Origin: Saccharibacillus soli
GTDB lineage: Bacteria > Bacillota > Bacilli > Paenibacillales > Paenibacillaceae
Direction: 5' to 3'
NCBI GenBank assembly: GCA_002189105.1
Contig: NIOB01000001.1
Coordinates: 62,001 to 126,000, forward strand
Length of the DNA: 64,000 nucleotides
In this document: one piece after another, positions 36,324-44,498 of the stretch
Layout: every line of letters begins with the position of its first letter
How positions within the stretch are numbered: the first letter of the stretch is position 1
Made by a program: the position numbers and the translations under genes
Notes under the pieces: generated by a model
The model's database searches: none
Told to the model about the DNA's origin: nothing
The model's input: only the letters and a program-made list of their open reading frames with translations

Positions 36324-36797
36324 ATGAGAGTCGATCAGAAGGTCATACCTGGAAAGTCAATTGGCATGCTGGAGCTTGGGATGACCCAGGCGGAGGTTGA
36401 GGCTTACACTGCGCAGAGTCCTTTTGCTATTCAATGTGAATATGTAGCAGATCATGCGGCGTTCATCGAAGTTTCCGGATCGGGGGAAATCGAATTTGAC
36501 TGTATCTATGCTGGAATGGATCTATTTCGTACGCCTGCCGAAGAATTGATCGCGCGGCTTGACGCGCTTTCTCCTTATCGTAGGGATGAAGATGCGGAGT
36601 TGGGATTCCGGTATCTGTTCCCGGAGCTGGGAATGCTGCTATGGCGGTCCAGAATCATGCGCGAAGAAGATCGGGAAGCCGACTGGTACAAAGAGATGCC
36701 GCCGGAAAATCAGGAAGACGAACTTCGCTTTCGCTTCTTCGAGACGGCGGCGGTGTTTACGCCGGCTTGGTTAGAGCAGCTGTACACGATAGAGTAA
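36324..36797 (+). CDS. Hypothetical protein, 157 aa
   Basis: Not recognised. Soluble, acidic protein (many Glu/Asp, no signal peptide or membrane segment). It opens with VIPGKSIGMLELGMTQAEVEAY, which resembles small Bacillota proteins with a GxELGMT-type start whose function is unknown to me. Two further stretches look structured: FDCIYAGMDLFRTPAEELIARLDAL and ELGFRYLFPELGMLLWRSRIM. The ATG follows AGGAGG with 9-nt spacing, so it is probably a real gene. It lies 96 bp after the pullulanase stop, past a hairpin; a strong bidirectional terminator follows immediately. Confidence 0.7.
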   Translation: MRVDQKVIPGKSIGMLELGMTQAEVEAYTAQSPFAIQCEYVADHAAFIEVSGSGEIEFDCIYAGMDLFRTPAEELIARLDALSPYRRDEDAELGFRYLFPELGMLLWRSRIMREEDREADWYKEMPPENQEDELRFRFFETAAVFTPAWLEQLYTIE

Positions 36798-36798
36798 T

Positions 36799-36838
36799 AA
36801 AAAACGCGTTCCAGGCAGAGGCCAGGACGCGTTTTTTT
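36799..36838. terminator. Bidirectional terminator between convergent genes
   Basis: AAAAAACGCGT (36799-36809) pairs with ACGCGTTTTTT, with a nested TGG-type stem (CCAGGC/GCCAGG region). It gives T-tracts on both strands. Confidence 0.85.
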
Positions 36839-36890
36839 ATGCGAATCATGCTCAAAGGATACACGGTTTCTGTTTAAATCTGCTTGCTGC

Positions 36891-37985
36891 TCAAGCTTCC
36901 GCTCCGTTCATATACACGGCTTTGCCTGTACGTGCAGATTCGTAGATGGCTTCCAGAATCTCAGAGACGACGCAGGCTTGTTCCGGTGTCACGACAGGAG
37001 TTAGGTCCTGGTCGATGGCTTCGATCCAGCGGTACATCTCCAGATCGGCATCGTTTTCAGCCTTGCCTTCGTAGAACGCCACGCCGCCGGAAGACAATTC
37101 GACTTCCTTGGTATACAGACGGCCGAACTCTTCGCCGTTGATCCGCAGTCCACCCTTCATGTCAGCGCCACCTTCGCTGCCGCTCAGGCTGCATTTGGCT
37201 TCGTCGATGTCCAGTGTGTTCAGCGCCCAGCTGGATTCGAGCACCACAGTCGCTCCGTTTTCCATGACAATCATGCCAAATGCGGAATCTTCAACCGTGA
37301 ATTTGCTTGGGTCCCAAGGGCCCCAGGCGTTCGCCGCATTTTCGCGTTGGGACAGTTGATGATGGGCGGTGCCCAGGACGACCTTGGGTTTGTAATTGTC
37401 CATCATCCACAGCGTCAGGTCGAGCGCATGGGTGCCAATGTCGATCAGCGGACCTCCGCCTTGTTTTTCTTCATCCAGAAAGACTCCCCATGTCGGTACG
37501 GCCCTGCGGCGAATCGCGTGGGCGCGTGCGTAATAGATGTCGCCCAGTGTACCCGCTTCGCAGATCTGCTTGAGATGCTGGCTGTCACGCCGGAAACGGT
37601 TATTGTAGCCGATGGTCAGCTTTTTGCCGCTGGCTTTGGCGGCTTCGACCATCTGCCGTGCTTCGGCTGCCGTCTTCGCCATCGGCTTCTCGCACATGAC
37701 ATGCTTATCGGCTTCCAGCGCTGCAATGGAGATGCGAGCGTGGGATTCGTTGGGCGTCAGGACATGCACGATGTCGATCGACTCGTCCTTCAGCAGTTCG
37801 TTGAAATCGCTGTAGACGGCGGCATCTTCCACCCCATATTTGGCTGCCGCTTCTTCCGCACGCTCCGGTACGATGTCGCAGAACGCCACCAGCTCTACAT
37901 GGGACAGCTTGCTCAGGCTGGGCAGATGCTTGCCGTTGGCGATTCCGCCGCAGCCGACGATACCGATTTTATAGGTTTTGCTCAT
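36891..37985 (-). CDS. Gfo/Idh/MocA-family oxidoreductase
   Basis: NAD(P)-dependent oxidoreductase of 364 residues, related to glucose-fructose oxidoreductase and inositol dehydrogenase; oxidises or rearranges a sugar or cyclitol. N-terminal Rossmann fold GIVGCGGIANGKHLPSL, the family's EKPMAKTAAEA (EKP, catalytic Lys near residue 99), then GGGPLIDIGTHALDLTLWMM (His/Asp of the substrate site). Last gene of a minus-strand set: oxidoreductase (39007-40008), AraC regulator, this gene. The 54-bp gap to the AraC gene suggests co-transcription. The sugar is not identifiable. Confidence 0.9.
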   Translation of the reverse strand: MSKTYKIGIVGCGGIANGKHLPSLSKLSHVELVAFCDIVPERAEEAAAKYGVEDAAVYSDFNELLKDESIDIVHVLTPNESHARISIAALEADKHVMCEKPMAKTAAEARQMVEAAKASGKKLTIGYNNRFRRDSQHLKQICEAGTLGDIYYARAHAIRRRAVPTWGVFLDEEKQGGGPLIDIGTHALDLTLWMMDNYKPKVVLGTAHHQLSQRENAANAWGPWDPSKFTVEDSAFGMIVMENGATVVLESSWALNTLDIDEAKCSLSGSEGGADMKGGLRINGEEFGRLYTKEVELSSGGVAFYEGKAENDADLEMYRWIEAIDQDLTPVVTPEQACVVSEILEAIYESARTGKAVYMNGAEA

Positions 37986-38039
37986 TTGTCGTCACCTCAT
38001 TTAGAAAGTTGAAAAAAATTATGGCGTTACCTTAAAGCT

Positions 38040-39005
38040 TCACTTCAAGAGTTCCAATGGTTCGCGTTCCCCTTCAGATTGTACAGACCGCCGATAAACG
38101 GAAGGCGAGATGCCCATGCGTTTGCGAAATACGGTATGCAGATAAGCGGCGGTAGAGAACCCTTCCAGTTCGGCGATGCGTTCAATCGACAGGCTGCTGG
38201 TGCGCAGACGATCGCAGACCGCACGCAGTCGAATGTCTTCGAGCACGCGGCTGAATGGGCGCTGTGGATTCACATCGCGGAAGATGCGCTGAAGCTGCCG
38301 GGAGCTGAGATCCAGCTTTTCGGCGACATCTTCGAGCCGAAGTCCGGCTGTATAATTGGCTTCCATGTAGCGGACGGCATACTCATAACGGTAGGCGAGC
38401 ATGTCGCGGCTGGGCACTTCCGTGCTCATATCGCCGGAATCGTACGCCTGGATCGTTTTCAATAGAATTCCGATGACCTGACGTTTGATGTCGGTATAGT
38501 AGCCGATGCGTTTGTTCTCACAGGCCAGGTAGGCTTCCAGAAAACACGGCATGGCTCCATGCGTATCCTGAGTGGGCCGAAGCGGCAGCGTATTCAGCTT
38601 CTGCATACATTCCTCGGCTTCCGCTGCCTCCCACGGATCGGCGGCCGGATTATGCCGGGGCACAATGTCCACGTGCAGGCACAGCTCATCCATCGCCCGC
38701 TGCGGGTCAGCCTCCTGATAGTGCATGACGCCGGGGCCGGTCAGATAGAGCAGACCTTCCGACAGCGAATAGGGTTGATCGCCCAGAATCACGCGTCCTC
38801 CGCCGCGCGGAATGAAATGGAATTCAAAGGTCGAATGATTATGGAAATTGATGATTCGTCCCGGTTCAAAAGAGGTCAGATGGAAGCGAAGCACCCGAAT
38901 CTCGTAATGTCCCCAGGCGACGGCAATGTCCAGACGTTCAAGCAGATCCCATTTGTCAAACATGACTTCGTAGGGGAAAGGGGGACGAACAAAGCGGCTT
39001 GCCAT
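38040..39005 (-). CDS. AraC-family regulator between two Gfo/Idh/MocA genes
   Basis: 321-residue regulator. The N-terminal cupin (about residues 35-130) contains INFHNHSTFEFHFIPRGGGRVILGDQPYSLSEGLLYLTGPGVMH; the C-terminal AraC domain (about 215-310) contains LRLEDVAEKLDLSSRQLQRIFRDV and LSIERIAELEGFSTAAYLHTVFRKRMGISPSVYR. Its ATG lies 1 nt after the stop of the upstream oxidoreductase with CGGAG as ribosome binding site, so regulator and enzymes are probably expressed together; autoregulation is an inference. Confidence 0.88.
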   Translation of the reverse strand: MASRFVRPPFPYEVMFDKWDLLERLDIAVAWGHYEIRVLRFHLTSFEPGRIINFHNHSTFEFHFIPRGGGRVILGDQPYSLSEGLLYLTGPGVMHYQEADPQRAMDELCLHVDIVPRHNPAADPWEAAEAEECMQKLNTLPLRPTQDTHGAMPCFLEAYLACENKRIGYYTDIKRQVIGILLKTIQAYDSGDMSTEVPSRDMLAYRYEYAVRYMEANYTAGLRLEDVAEKLDLSSRQLQRIFRDVNPQRPFSRVLEDIRLRAVCDRLRTSSLSIERIAELEGFSTAAYLHTVFRKRMGISPSVYRRSVQSEGEREPLELLK

Positions 39006-39006
39006 C

Positions 39007-40008
39007 TTAATGCTCCGATTCTTGAAGCGAGATCATCCGTCCTTCTCGGACGGAACGATTGGCAGCTTCCATCAGACGGGTCAATTGAACGGCTGCCGCG
39101 ATATTCTCCGAAGCTTCCGTGTTGCCTTGAATGTGATGTACCCACTGCTCAAAGGCACTTTCCCGGCTGCCTGGCAGGGATTGTTCCGTCCATTCGGAAG
39201 CGTTTGCGTCTTTTTTGCTGCGAAGCAGCAGCTTGCTCTCTGGCGTTCCGTACAATAGTGTACCTTCCGTGCCATGGACTTCCACAGCAAACGGTGAGTA
39301 GGCATTGACGAACCCGGCCTCCACAGAAGCGATGGCACCGGAAGCCGTATGCAGCGTCGCCAGCGCATTATCTTCCACTTCCTTGCCTGTTATGTAGCCA
39401 AAGTTGGCGCTGACGCCCGTAATCGGTTCGCCAAGGAACAGCGCAGACAGATACATCGGATGGCAGCCCAGATCGATCAGGGCGCCGCCTCCGCATTGTT
39501 CAGCATTGTAGAAGTGTTCCGGCAGCCAGTTTGCCAATGCGCCGTCATGCGACAATCTCGCCCGCACGTACGTAATCTGGCCGAGCAGCCCACGATTCAA
39601 AATATCTTGAATGGCCAGCGTATAGCTGTCGTTCAGCCGGGGCAGCGAGACGGTTAGTTTGATGCCGGACTGCTTGACTTCCTCAAGAATGTCCGTCACT
39701 TCGGCTTCCGTTGGCGCAATGACTTTTTCCGTAAAGATATGTTTGCCCGCCCGAGCGGCTGCGATCATCACTTCCCGATGACGGTTGGTCGGCGCGTCTA
39801 CAATTACGGCATCGACGTCACCGGAGCTGAGCATATCGTCCAGCGTCTCATAGTAAGGTACACCCAGCTTGGCTGCCGCCTCGCGGCCGCGTTCAGGCAC
39901 TTCATCCCAGACGGCTGTAATCTCCGTATCGGGGTGCTGCTGCGCCTGTCCAATGTAATCCCAGGCATGCACATGCCACAGACTGATCTTGCCTATGCGA
40001 ATGGCCAA
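39007..40008 (-). CDS. Gfo/Idh/MocA-family oxidoreductase, divergent subfamily
   Basis: Predicted NAD(P)-dependent sugar oxidoreductase, 333 residues from a TTG start. The open frame begins at 40086, but GGAGG lies 7 nt before the TTG at 40008, which gives a normal Rossmann start. The nucleotide-binding loop reads IGKISLWHVHAWDY instead of GxGxxG, and the usual EKP is EKV (TEKVIAPTEAE), while GGGALIDLGCHPMYLSALFL matches the C-terminal domain's substrate region. So the fold is clear, but activity may differ from classical members. First gene of its operon, divergent from the alpha-glucosidase gene. Confidence 0.85.
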   Translation of the reverse strand: MAIRIGKISLWHVHAWDYIGQAQQHPDTEITAVWDEVPERGREAAAKLGVPYYETLDDMLSSGDVDAVIVDAPTNRHREVMIAAARAGKHIFTEKVIAPTEAEVTDILEEVKQSGIKLTVSLPRLNDSYTLAIQDILNRGLLGQITYVRARLSHDGALANWLPEHFYNAEQCGGGALIDLGCHPMYLSALFLGEPITGVSANFGYITGKEVEDNALATLHTASGAIASVEAGFVNAYSPFAVEVHGTEGTLLYGTPESKLLLRSKKDANASEWTEQSLPGSRESAFEQWVHHIQGNTEASENIAAAVQLTRLMEAANRSVREGRMISLQESEH

Positions 40009-40306
40009 TGTTAACCCTCCTCTGATTCCTATCCAAAATTCTGACATTACCCTACTTAAAATAGCATAGGTATGAGCGGAGTTCACTCAGACGATACGAC
40101 ATTTATCCTTTAATATTACGACATGATTCCGACATACAAATAAATGGATTTCTGAAAATGAAGCTGAAATTCAACTTGATTCCGGGTCCTAGCAACCCCC
40201 GCTGTTTAACTTTGTGTGTTTCCGGTTATCCCCTAAACAGAAAGCGGCTTCCGGGTTAGGGTCAAGCACAGGGATGAGCCGCGGCAGAAGAATAAGGAGG
40301 AGAAGG
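40009..40306. other. Divergent promoter region
   Basis: About 300 bp between the minus-strand oxidoreductase operon and the alpha-glucosidase gene; AT-rich in its first half. It must contain both promoters and probably an AraC-type operator, but I could not assign boxes with confidence. No cre match better than four mismatches. Confidence 0.35.
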
Positions 40307-42097
40307 ATGCAGAACAAGCAGGAGCAGGGATCGACAGACTATTGGAAAGAAGGGGTATTGTATCAGCTGTATCCACCCAGCTTCAAAGACAGTGATGGAG
40401 ATGGTTGGGGAGATCTTGGCGGGATGCTGGAAAAAGTGGACTATCTCGCCGAGCTTGGCGTGAGTGCAGTCTGGATCGGTCCCGTGTGTGATTCGCCCAT
40501 GGAAGACAACGGATACGACATTCGGGATTACTATAAGATTCACGACGCGTACGGAACGATGGAACAATTGGAGCAGCTGATCGAAAAATTACACGAACGC
40601 GACATCAAGCTCATCATGGATCTTGTCATCAATCATACGTCAGATGAACATTCCTGGTTTGAACAATCCCGATCGTCCAAAGATAATCCGTACCGTGAGT
40701 ATTACATTTGGAAAGCCCCGGCGGAAGATGGAGGCCCTCCCAATAACTGGCGTTCTTTCTCTGAGGAATCGGCCTGGGAGTTCGACGAACAAACGGGTGA
40801 ATATTACCTGCACATTTTCGATAAAAAGCAGCCGGATCTCAACTGGGAGAGCGAGAAGATGCGCCGGGATCTGTACAAGATGATTACCTTCTGGCTGGAT
40901 AAAGGCGTGGATGGCTTTCGGCTGGATGCGATCAACATGATCTCCAAGGACCCGGCGTTCCCGGATGCACCCGAAGAAGCCAGACACCCTCGCGGCCAGC
41001 AGTTTTATAAAAATGGTCCACGGATTCATGAGCTGCTGCGGGAACTTCATGACGAGACATTCGGTCGGTACCCGGGTACCTTGACGCTTGGCGAAGCGCC
41101 GACTGTAACCATGGACGAAGTGGTTCGTTATACGGCACCGGAGCGTCGGGAGATGGATATGGTGCTTCAGATGGAATTGATTCGTTTGGGCAAAGACTTC
41201 AGCGATCCATGGAAAATCGATTCCGATTGGACCCCGGCCATGCTCAAAGAAAGCGTTGTTCGCTGGAATGAAGAAGTGTTTGGTCGCGGCGCCTATGCGC
41301 TCTATCTGAGCACACACGATCATCCGCGTATGGTTGGCACGCTGTTTGGGAGCGAGGAAGAAGGCGAAGAAGCTCAATCCTTAAGCGATGCAGCAGCCAA
41401 AGCCATTGGAACCTTCCTGCATACACTTCCCGGCACTCCATTAGTCTATCAAGGCGAGGAACTGGGCATGAGGAACGCCAATTACCGCTCCCCGGATGAT
41501 TACCGGGACAAAGGAACGGTGGCGGCTTATCGGCGCCGCGTTGCTCAGGGAGAACCGGCCGATCAAGTGCTGGCCAGTCTCCATGCCCGCAGCCGGGACG
41601 GTGCCCGTTCACCGATTCATTGGTCGGAGGGCTCACAGGCAGGATTCACCACCGGCACGCCATGGATTCCTCTAAGTCCTACGGGTCGAGCCTCAAACGT
41701 GGAAGCAGAAATTCAGGATTCTTCTTCAGTGTTCCATCATTATCGGCGTCTGATCGAGCTGCGCAAGGAATCGCGGGTTCCGGTATATGGCGATCTGAAC
41801 ATGCTGGATCTGGAAGACGAATGGTTGACGGCTTATGTACGGGAGCTTGAGGAGGAACGGTGGCTGATCCTGATTAATTTCTCCGATCAGACACGTACAT
41901 GCCGGTTTGAAGCGAAGTGGGCAGAGCAATGGCAAGAAGGAGCGGAGAAGCTGTTGGACAGTCGGCCGGCACCTTTGAAGTCTTTGTCTTCGGAGATTTC
42001 GCCTGAAGAACAAGTGATCCGGAAGGTTGAAGAACAATTCTGGCTCCATCTGCTTCCTTACCAATCTGCGGTCTACCGGCTCACAGGCCGCCGCTGA
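40307..42097 (+). CDS. GH13 alpha-glucosidase / oligo-1,6-glucosidase
   Basis: Cytoplasmic glycoside hydrolase of 596 residues, likely GH13_31, releasing glucose from short alpha-glucans (isomaltose- or maltose-type). It has the N-terminal WKEGVLYQLYPPSFKDSDGDGWGDLGG and the catalytic barrel with DLVINHTSDEHSWF, nucleophile D207 (DGFRLDAINM), acid/base E263 (LTLGEAPTV) and D338 in THDHPR. The last motif is usually NNHD-[LQ]-PR, so Asn is replaced by Thr here. Also PIHWSEGSQAGFTTGTPWIPL and a C-terminal beta domain. The open frame extends to 40214, but AAGGAGGAGAAGG precedes the ATG at 40307. No signal peptide. Confidence 0.92.
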   Translation: MQNKQEQGSTDYWKEGVLYQLYPPSFKDSDGDGWGDLGGMLEKVDYLAELGVSAVWIGPVCDSPMEDNGYDIRDYYKIHDAYGTMEQLEQLIEKLHERDIKLIMDLVINHTSDEHSWFEQSRSSKDNPYREYYIWKAPAEDGGPPNNWRSFSEESAWEFDEQTGEYYLHIFDKKQPDLNWESEKMRRDLYKMITFWLDKGVDGFRLDAINMISKDPAFPDAPEEARHPRGQQFYKNGPRIHELLRELHDETFGRYPGTLTLGEAPTVTMDEVVRYTAPERREMDMVLQMELIRLGKDFSDPWKIDSDWTPAMLKESVVRWNEEVFGRGAYALYLSTHDHPRMVGTLFGSEEEGEEAQSLSDAAAKAIGTFLHTLPGTPLVYQGEELGMRNANYRSPDDYRDKGTVAAYRRRVAQGEPADQVLASLHARSRDGARSPIHWSEGSQAGFTTGTPWIPLSPTGRASNVEAEIQDSSSVFHHYRRLIELRKESRVPVYGDLNMLDLEDEWLTAYVRELEEERWLILINFSDQTRTCRFEAKWAEQWQEGAEKLLDSRPAPLKSLSSEISPEEQVIRKVEEQFWLHLLPYQSAVYRLTGRR

Positions 42098-42115
42098 GAA
42101 CATCTGAATCGATGA

Positions 42116-42145
42116 ATGGACGACGCTGCTGCGTCTCCATTTTTT
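42116..42145 (+). terminator. Terminator of the alpha-glucosidase gene
   Basis: ATGGACGACGC pairs (one bulge) with GCGTCTCCAT around TGCT, followed by TTTTT. Confidence 0.75.
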
Positions 42146-42256
42146 ATCCAATCCTTATGATAAGAGTTTCACAGGGGAGATAGAGGGGTTACCGATAATT
42201 GGGATCACATACAGCCCCAGGAAGCCGAACACCATTCCACGAAGGAGGAGAACACC

Positions 42257-43042
42257 ATGACAACAGGAGCACTTAACGGAAAAGCAGCTGTAGTTACAGG
42301 AGCGGGTTCGGGCATTGGCAAAGCAAGCGCGATCCGACTGGCCAAAGAAGGGGCGAAGGTTGCTCTGCTTGAGATTACATCGGATACTGCGCAGGAGACC
42401 CGGCAGGCGATTGAACAAGCTGGTGGTGAAGCTATCGTGGTCGAGTGTGATGTGTCCGATCCTCAATCCGTACAGCAGGCCATCGACCAGGTGGGGCAAA
42501 AGTGGGGACGAATCGACATCGTTTTCGCTAATGCGGGAATCAATGGCACCATGGCGCCCATCGAGACGATGGAAGTGGACGAATGGGACAAGACGCTTCA
42601 GACCAATCTGCGGGGAACTTTCCTGACGCTCAAATATTCTATTCCCTATCTGAAAAAAGAGGGCGGCAGCGTAATCGTGACCAGTTCGATCAACGGCAAC
42701 CGCATCTTCTCGGGGACGGGCTTCTCGGCGTATTCCTCATCCAAAGCCGGTCAGGTCGCTTTCGCCAAGATGGCGGCGCTGGAGCTGGCTCGTTACAAGA
42801 TCCGGGTGAACGTTATCTGTCCGGGCGCCATCGAGACGAATATCAGCAAAAATACGTTTCCAAGTGATGATCTGGAGGAAATCTCCATTCCCGTCGAATA
42901 TCCGGAAGGCAGTCATCCGCTCAAGGGAGCGCCGGGACAAGCAGAAGAGGTGGCCAAGTTGGTTCTGTTCCTGGCTTCCGACGAAGCTTCTCATGTCAGC
43001 GGCACGAAAATTTATGTCGATGGTGCCGAGTCGCTGTTGTGA
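42257..43042 (+). CDS. Short-chain dehydrogenase/reductase
   Basis: Classical SDR of 261 residues, pattern close to glucose 1-dehydrogenase/3-oxoacyl-ACP reductase relatives. The cofactor motif TGAGSGIGKA lies at about residues 15-24, DVSD follows, then NAGI, the catalytic Ser in VTSSINGN, YSSSK (YxxxK), the CPGAIET tail of the active site, and HVSGTKIYVDGAESL at the C-terminus. AAGGAGGAG precedes ATG. The gene ends only 3 bp before the oppositely oriented YwaF-like gene. Substrate unknown. Confidence 0.87.
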   Translation: MTTGALNGKAAVVTGAGSGIGKASAIRLAKEGAKVALLEITSDTAQETRQAIEQAGGEAIVVECDVSDPQSVQQAIDQVGQKWGRIDIVFANAGINGTMAPIETMEVDEWDKTLQTNLRGTFLTLKYSIPYLKKEGGSVIVTSSINGNRIFSGTGFSAYSSSKAGQVAFAKMAALELARYKIRVNVICPGAIETNISKNTFPSDDLEEISIPVEYPEGSHPLKGAPGQAEEVAKLVLFLASDEASHVSGTKIYVDGAESLL

Positions 43043-43045
43043 TCG

Positions 43046-43783
43046 TCAGGAATTCCGTCCCCGTCCCAGAAGTTGCGGAAGCACGAAGAATAGCACATGC
43101 AGCAGGGTAAAGGTCATCAATGCAAGCGCTTCCTCCGCTAGGAGATACAGCGGATAATCGCCAAACATGTCGAGTACCGAAGGCGTGTCCGGCTTGCCGC
43201 GCAAGAACATATAGTTGGCGTCCAGAAGTCGGTCGATAACATAAACGATCAGTGCGATTCCATTTAACGACAGCATCGCTATGAATACGGTTCGCCAGGT
43301 GGCGCGGAAGCGTTCAATCCAGACCATATACAATGCAGACAGAATGATGGCGGCATGTGCGACAAAAAACTGCACAAACCGAAAATGCGGATAGGTATAA
43401 GCCAGATTGGGTGTAATTAAAGCCTGCATGGCTCCGCCGATTCCAGCAAAAAACACCAGACCGGTCAGAAAGCGGCTGCGTGTAATCAGCATGAGAATGG
43501 CGGTCAGCAGCATCAGGCTGCACAGCTCAAGCGGCAGTGTATATTGAGCGCTCCATACGCCGCATGCGATATACCAGATATGCAGGGACGCCTCAGTCAG
43601 AACCAATACAGCAAGCAGAGTCATACGCAGCGCAAATGCCCATCGGGAACGGGTGCGAATCTGGTTACGATAGACAAATAACAAGCAGGCTGCTGCGACA
43701 AACAGGGCCAATGCCGTCAGATGAGCAGGAGAAAATGCCGTAAATGGTTCAAGAATGGACGATGAAAAAAAAGCATCAATCAC
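43046..43783 (-). CDS. YwaF-like integral membrane protein (TIGR02206 type)
   Basis: Membrane protein of about 245 residues with six or seven hydrophobic helices: LTALALFVAAACLLFVY, LLAVLVLTEASLHIWYIA, LPLELCSLMLLTAILMLI, FLTGLVFFAGIGGAMQALI, FFVAHAAIILSALYMVW, VFIAMLSLNGIALIVYVI and a C-terminal helix. The helix pattern with LPLELCS and GGAMQALITPNL is that of the YwaF family (function unknown). The frame opens at 43816, but GGAGG sits 8 nt before a GTG at 43783, the better start. It abuts the convergent SDR gene with no visible terminator between them. Confidence 0.82.
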   Translation of the reverse strand: MIDAFFSSSILEPFTAFSPAHLTALALFVAAACLLFVYRNQIRTRSRWAFALRMTLLAVLVLTEASLHIWYIACGVWSAQYTLPLELCSLMLLTAILMLITRSRFLTGLVFFAGIGGAMQALITPNLAYTYPHFRFVQFFVAHAAIILSALYMVWIERFRATWRTVFIAMLSLNGIALIVYVIDRLLDANYMFLRGKPDTPSVLDMFGDYPLYLLAEEALALMTFTLLHVLFFVLPQLLGRGRNS

Positions 43784-43915
43784 GTGAAGAACCTCCGTTT
43801 CAACCTTGCAAGTCATCGTACGGGAACATTATGTAGAATTTGCATCGATCCGTCAATCTGGACCAGAATTGTGTCATCCTGGGACAGGTTGATTGCGAAC
43901 GGTACATGTATACGC

Positions 43916-43973
43916 CAAAAAGCGGCCTCCCCCTGCTGATCGTTCAGCTTGAATTGGGTTCTGCCGCTTTTTG
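43916..43973. terminator. Hairpin/terminator in the YwaF-OrfA gap
   Basis: CAAAAAGCGGC (43916-43926) pairs with GCCGCTTTTTG (43963-43973), with A- and T-tracts on both sides. It lies downstream of the minus-strand OrfA remnant. Confidence 0.65.
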
Positions 43974-44007
43974 TGCATGATGCGAGAAAGAAAGAAACAA
44001 AAAGTCA

Positions 44008-44265
44008 TCAAACCGTCTGAGCAGTCAGCTCATTTTCAGCGAAATCCGCTTCCAGGAAACCGTCTTCCCGTCTGCCTCTATGGTCAATAAGACCTAGTTC
44101 GCCTTCCGCTTTATACTTGCGCATCCAAATCTTCAAACGATTGAGATCATAGATGCCCAGCTCTTTTGCCACCTGCTTTTTCGTCATTCCGTCCATACGC
44201 ATTTGGACGGCTCTAAGCTTCGTTTCGTAGCTGTACTTGCAGAAAGTTTGTCCTTTAGTTGCCAC
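44008..44265 (-). pseudogene. IS3-family OrfA-like transposase remnant
   Basis: 85-residue helix-turn-helix protein. KYSYETKLRAVQMRMDGMTKKQVAKELGIYDLNRLKIWMRKYKAEGELGLIDHRGRRE matches the start of IS3/IS150-type OrfA (homeodomain-like HTH). Intact OrfA proteins continue with a leucine-rich stretch and are followed by OrfB with the DDE core; neither is here, so it appears truncated after DHRGRR. The GTG at 44265 follows AAGGGGTGG; an upstream frame to 44328 lacks a ribosome binding site. It may be a silent relic or a small HTH protein co-opted for another role. Confidence 0.6.
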
Positions 44266-44399
44266 TAAAACCACCCCTTGAGACTTATATCGGATGGCGT
44301 ATAGCTTTTTCTGATGGTTTTTTGGCAATCAAAGGTTAAAAATTTTGAAAAAGCTCTGGTTTTTTTGACGTTTGTTTGACTTTTCGGCTGTACTGGTCC

Positions 44400-44413
44400 C
44401 TTGATCGATCAAG
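44400..44413. repeat. Perfect 14-bp palindrome CTTGATCGATCAAG
   Basis: A perfect palindrome upstream of the OrfA remnant, just beyond a stretch resembling an IS150-type terminal sequence on the minus strand. Possible operator or IS-junction feature. Confidence 0.4.
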
Positions 44414-44498
44414 AGGTTAGGTTACGCTCCTCGAAAACCCGCTTGAACCGTGTGTGTTTCCAATAAACGCAATCCTTACATTTAATTCGATCAAGGTA

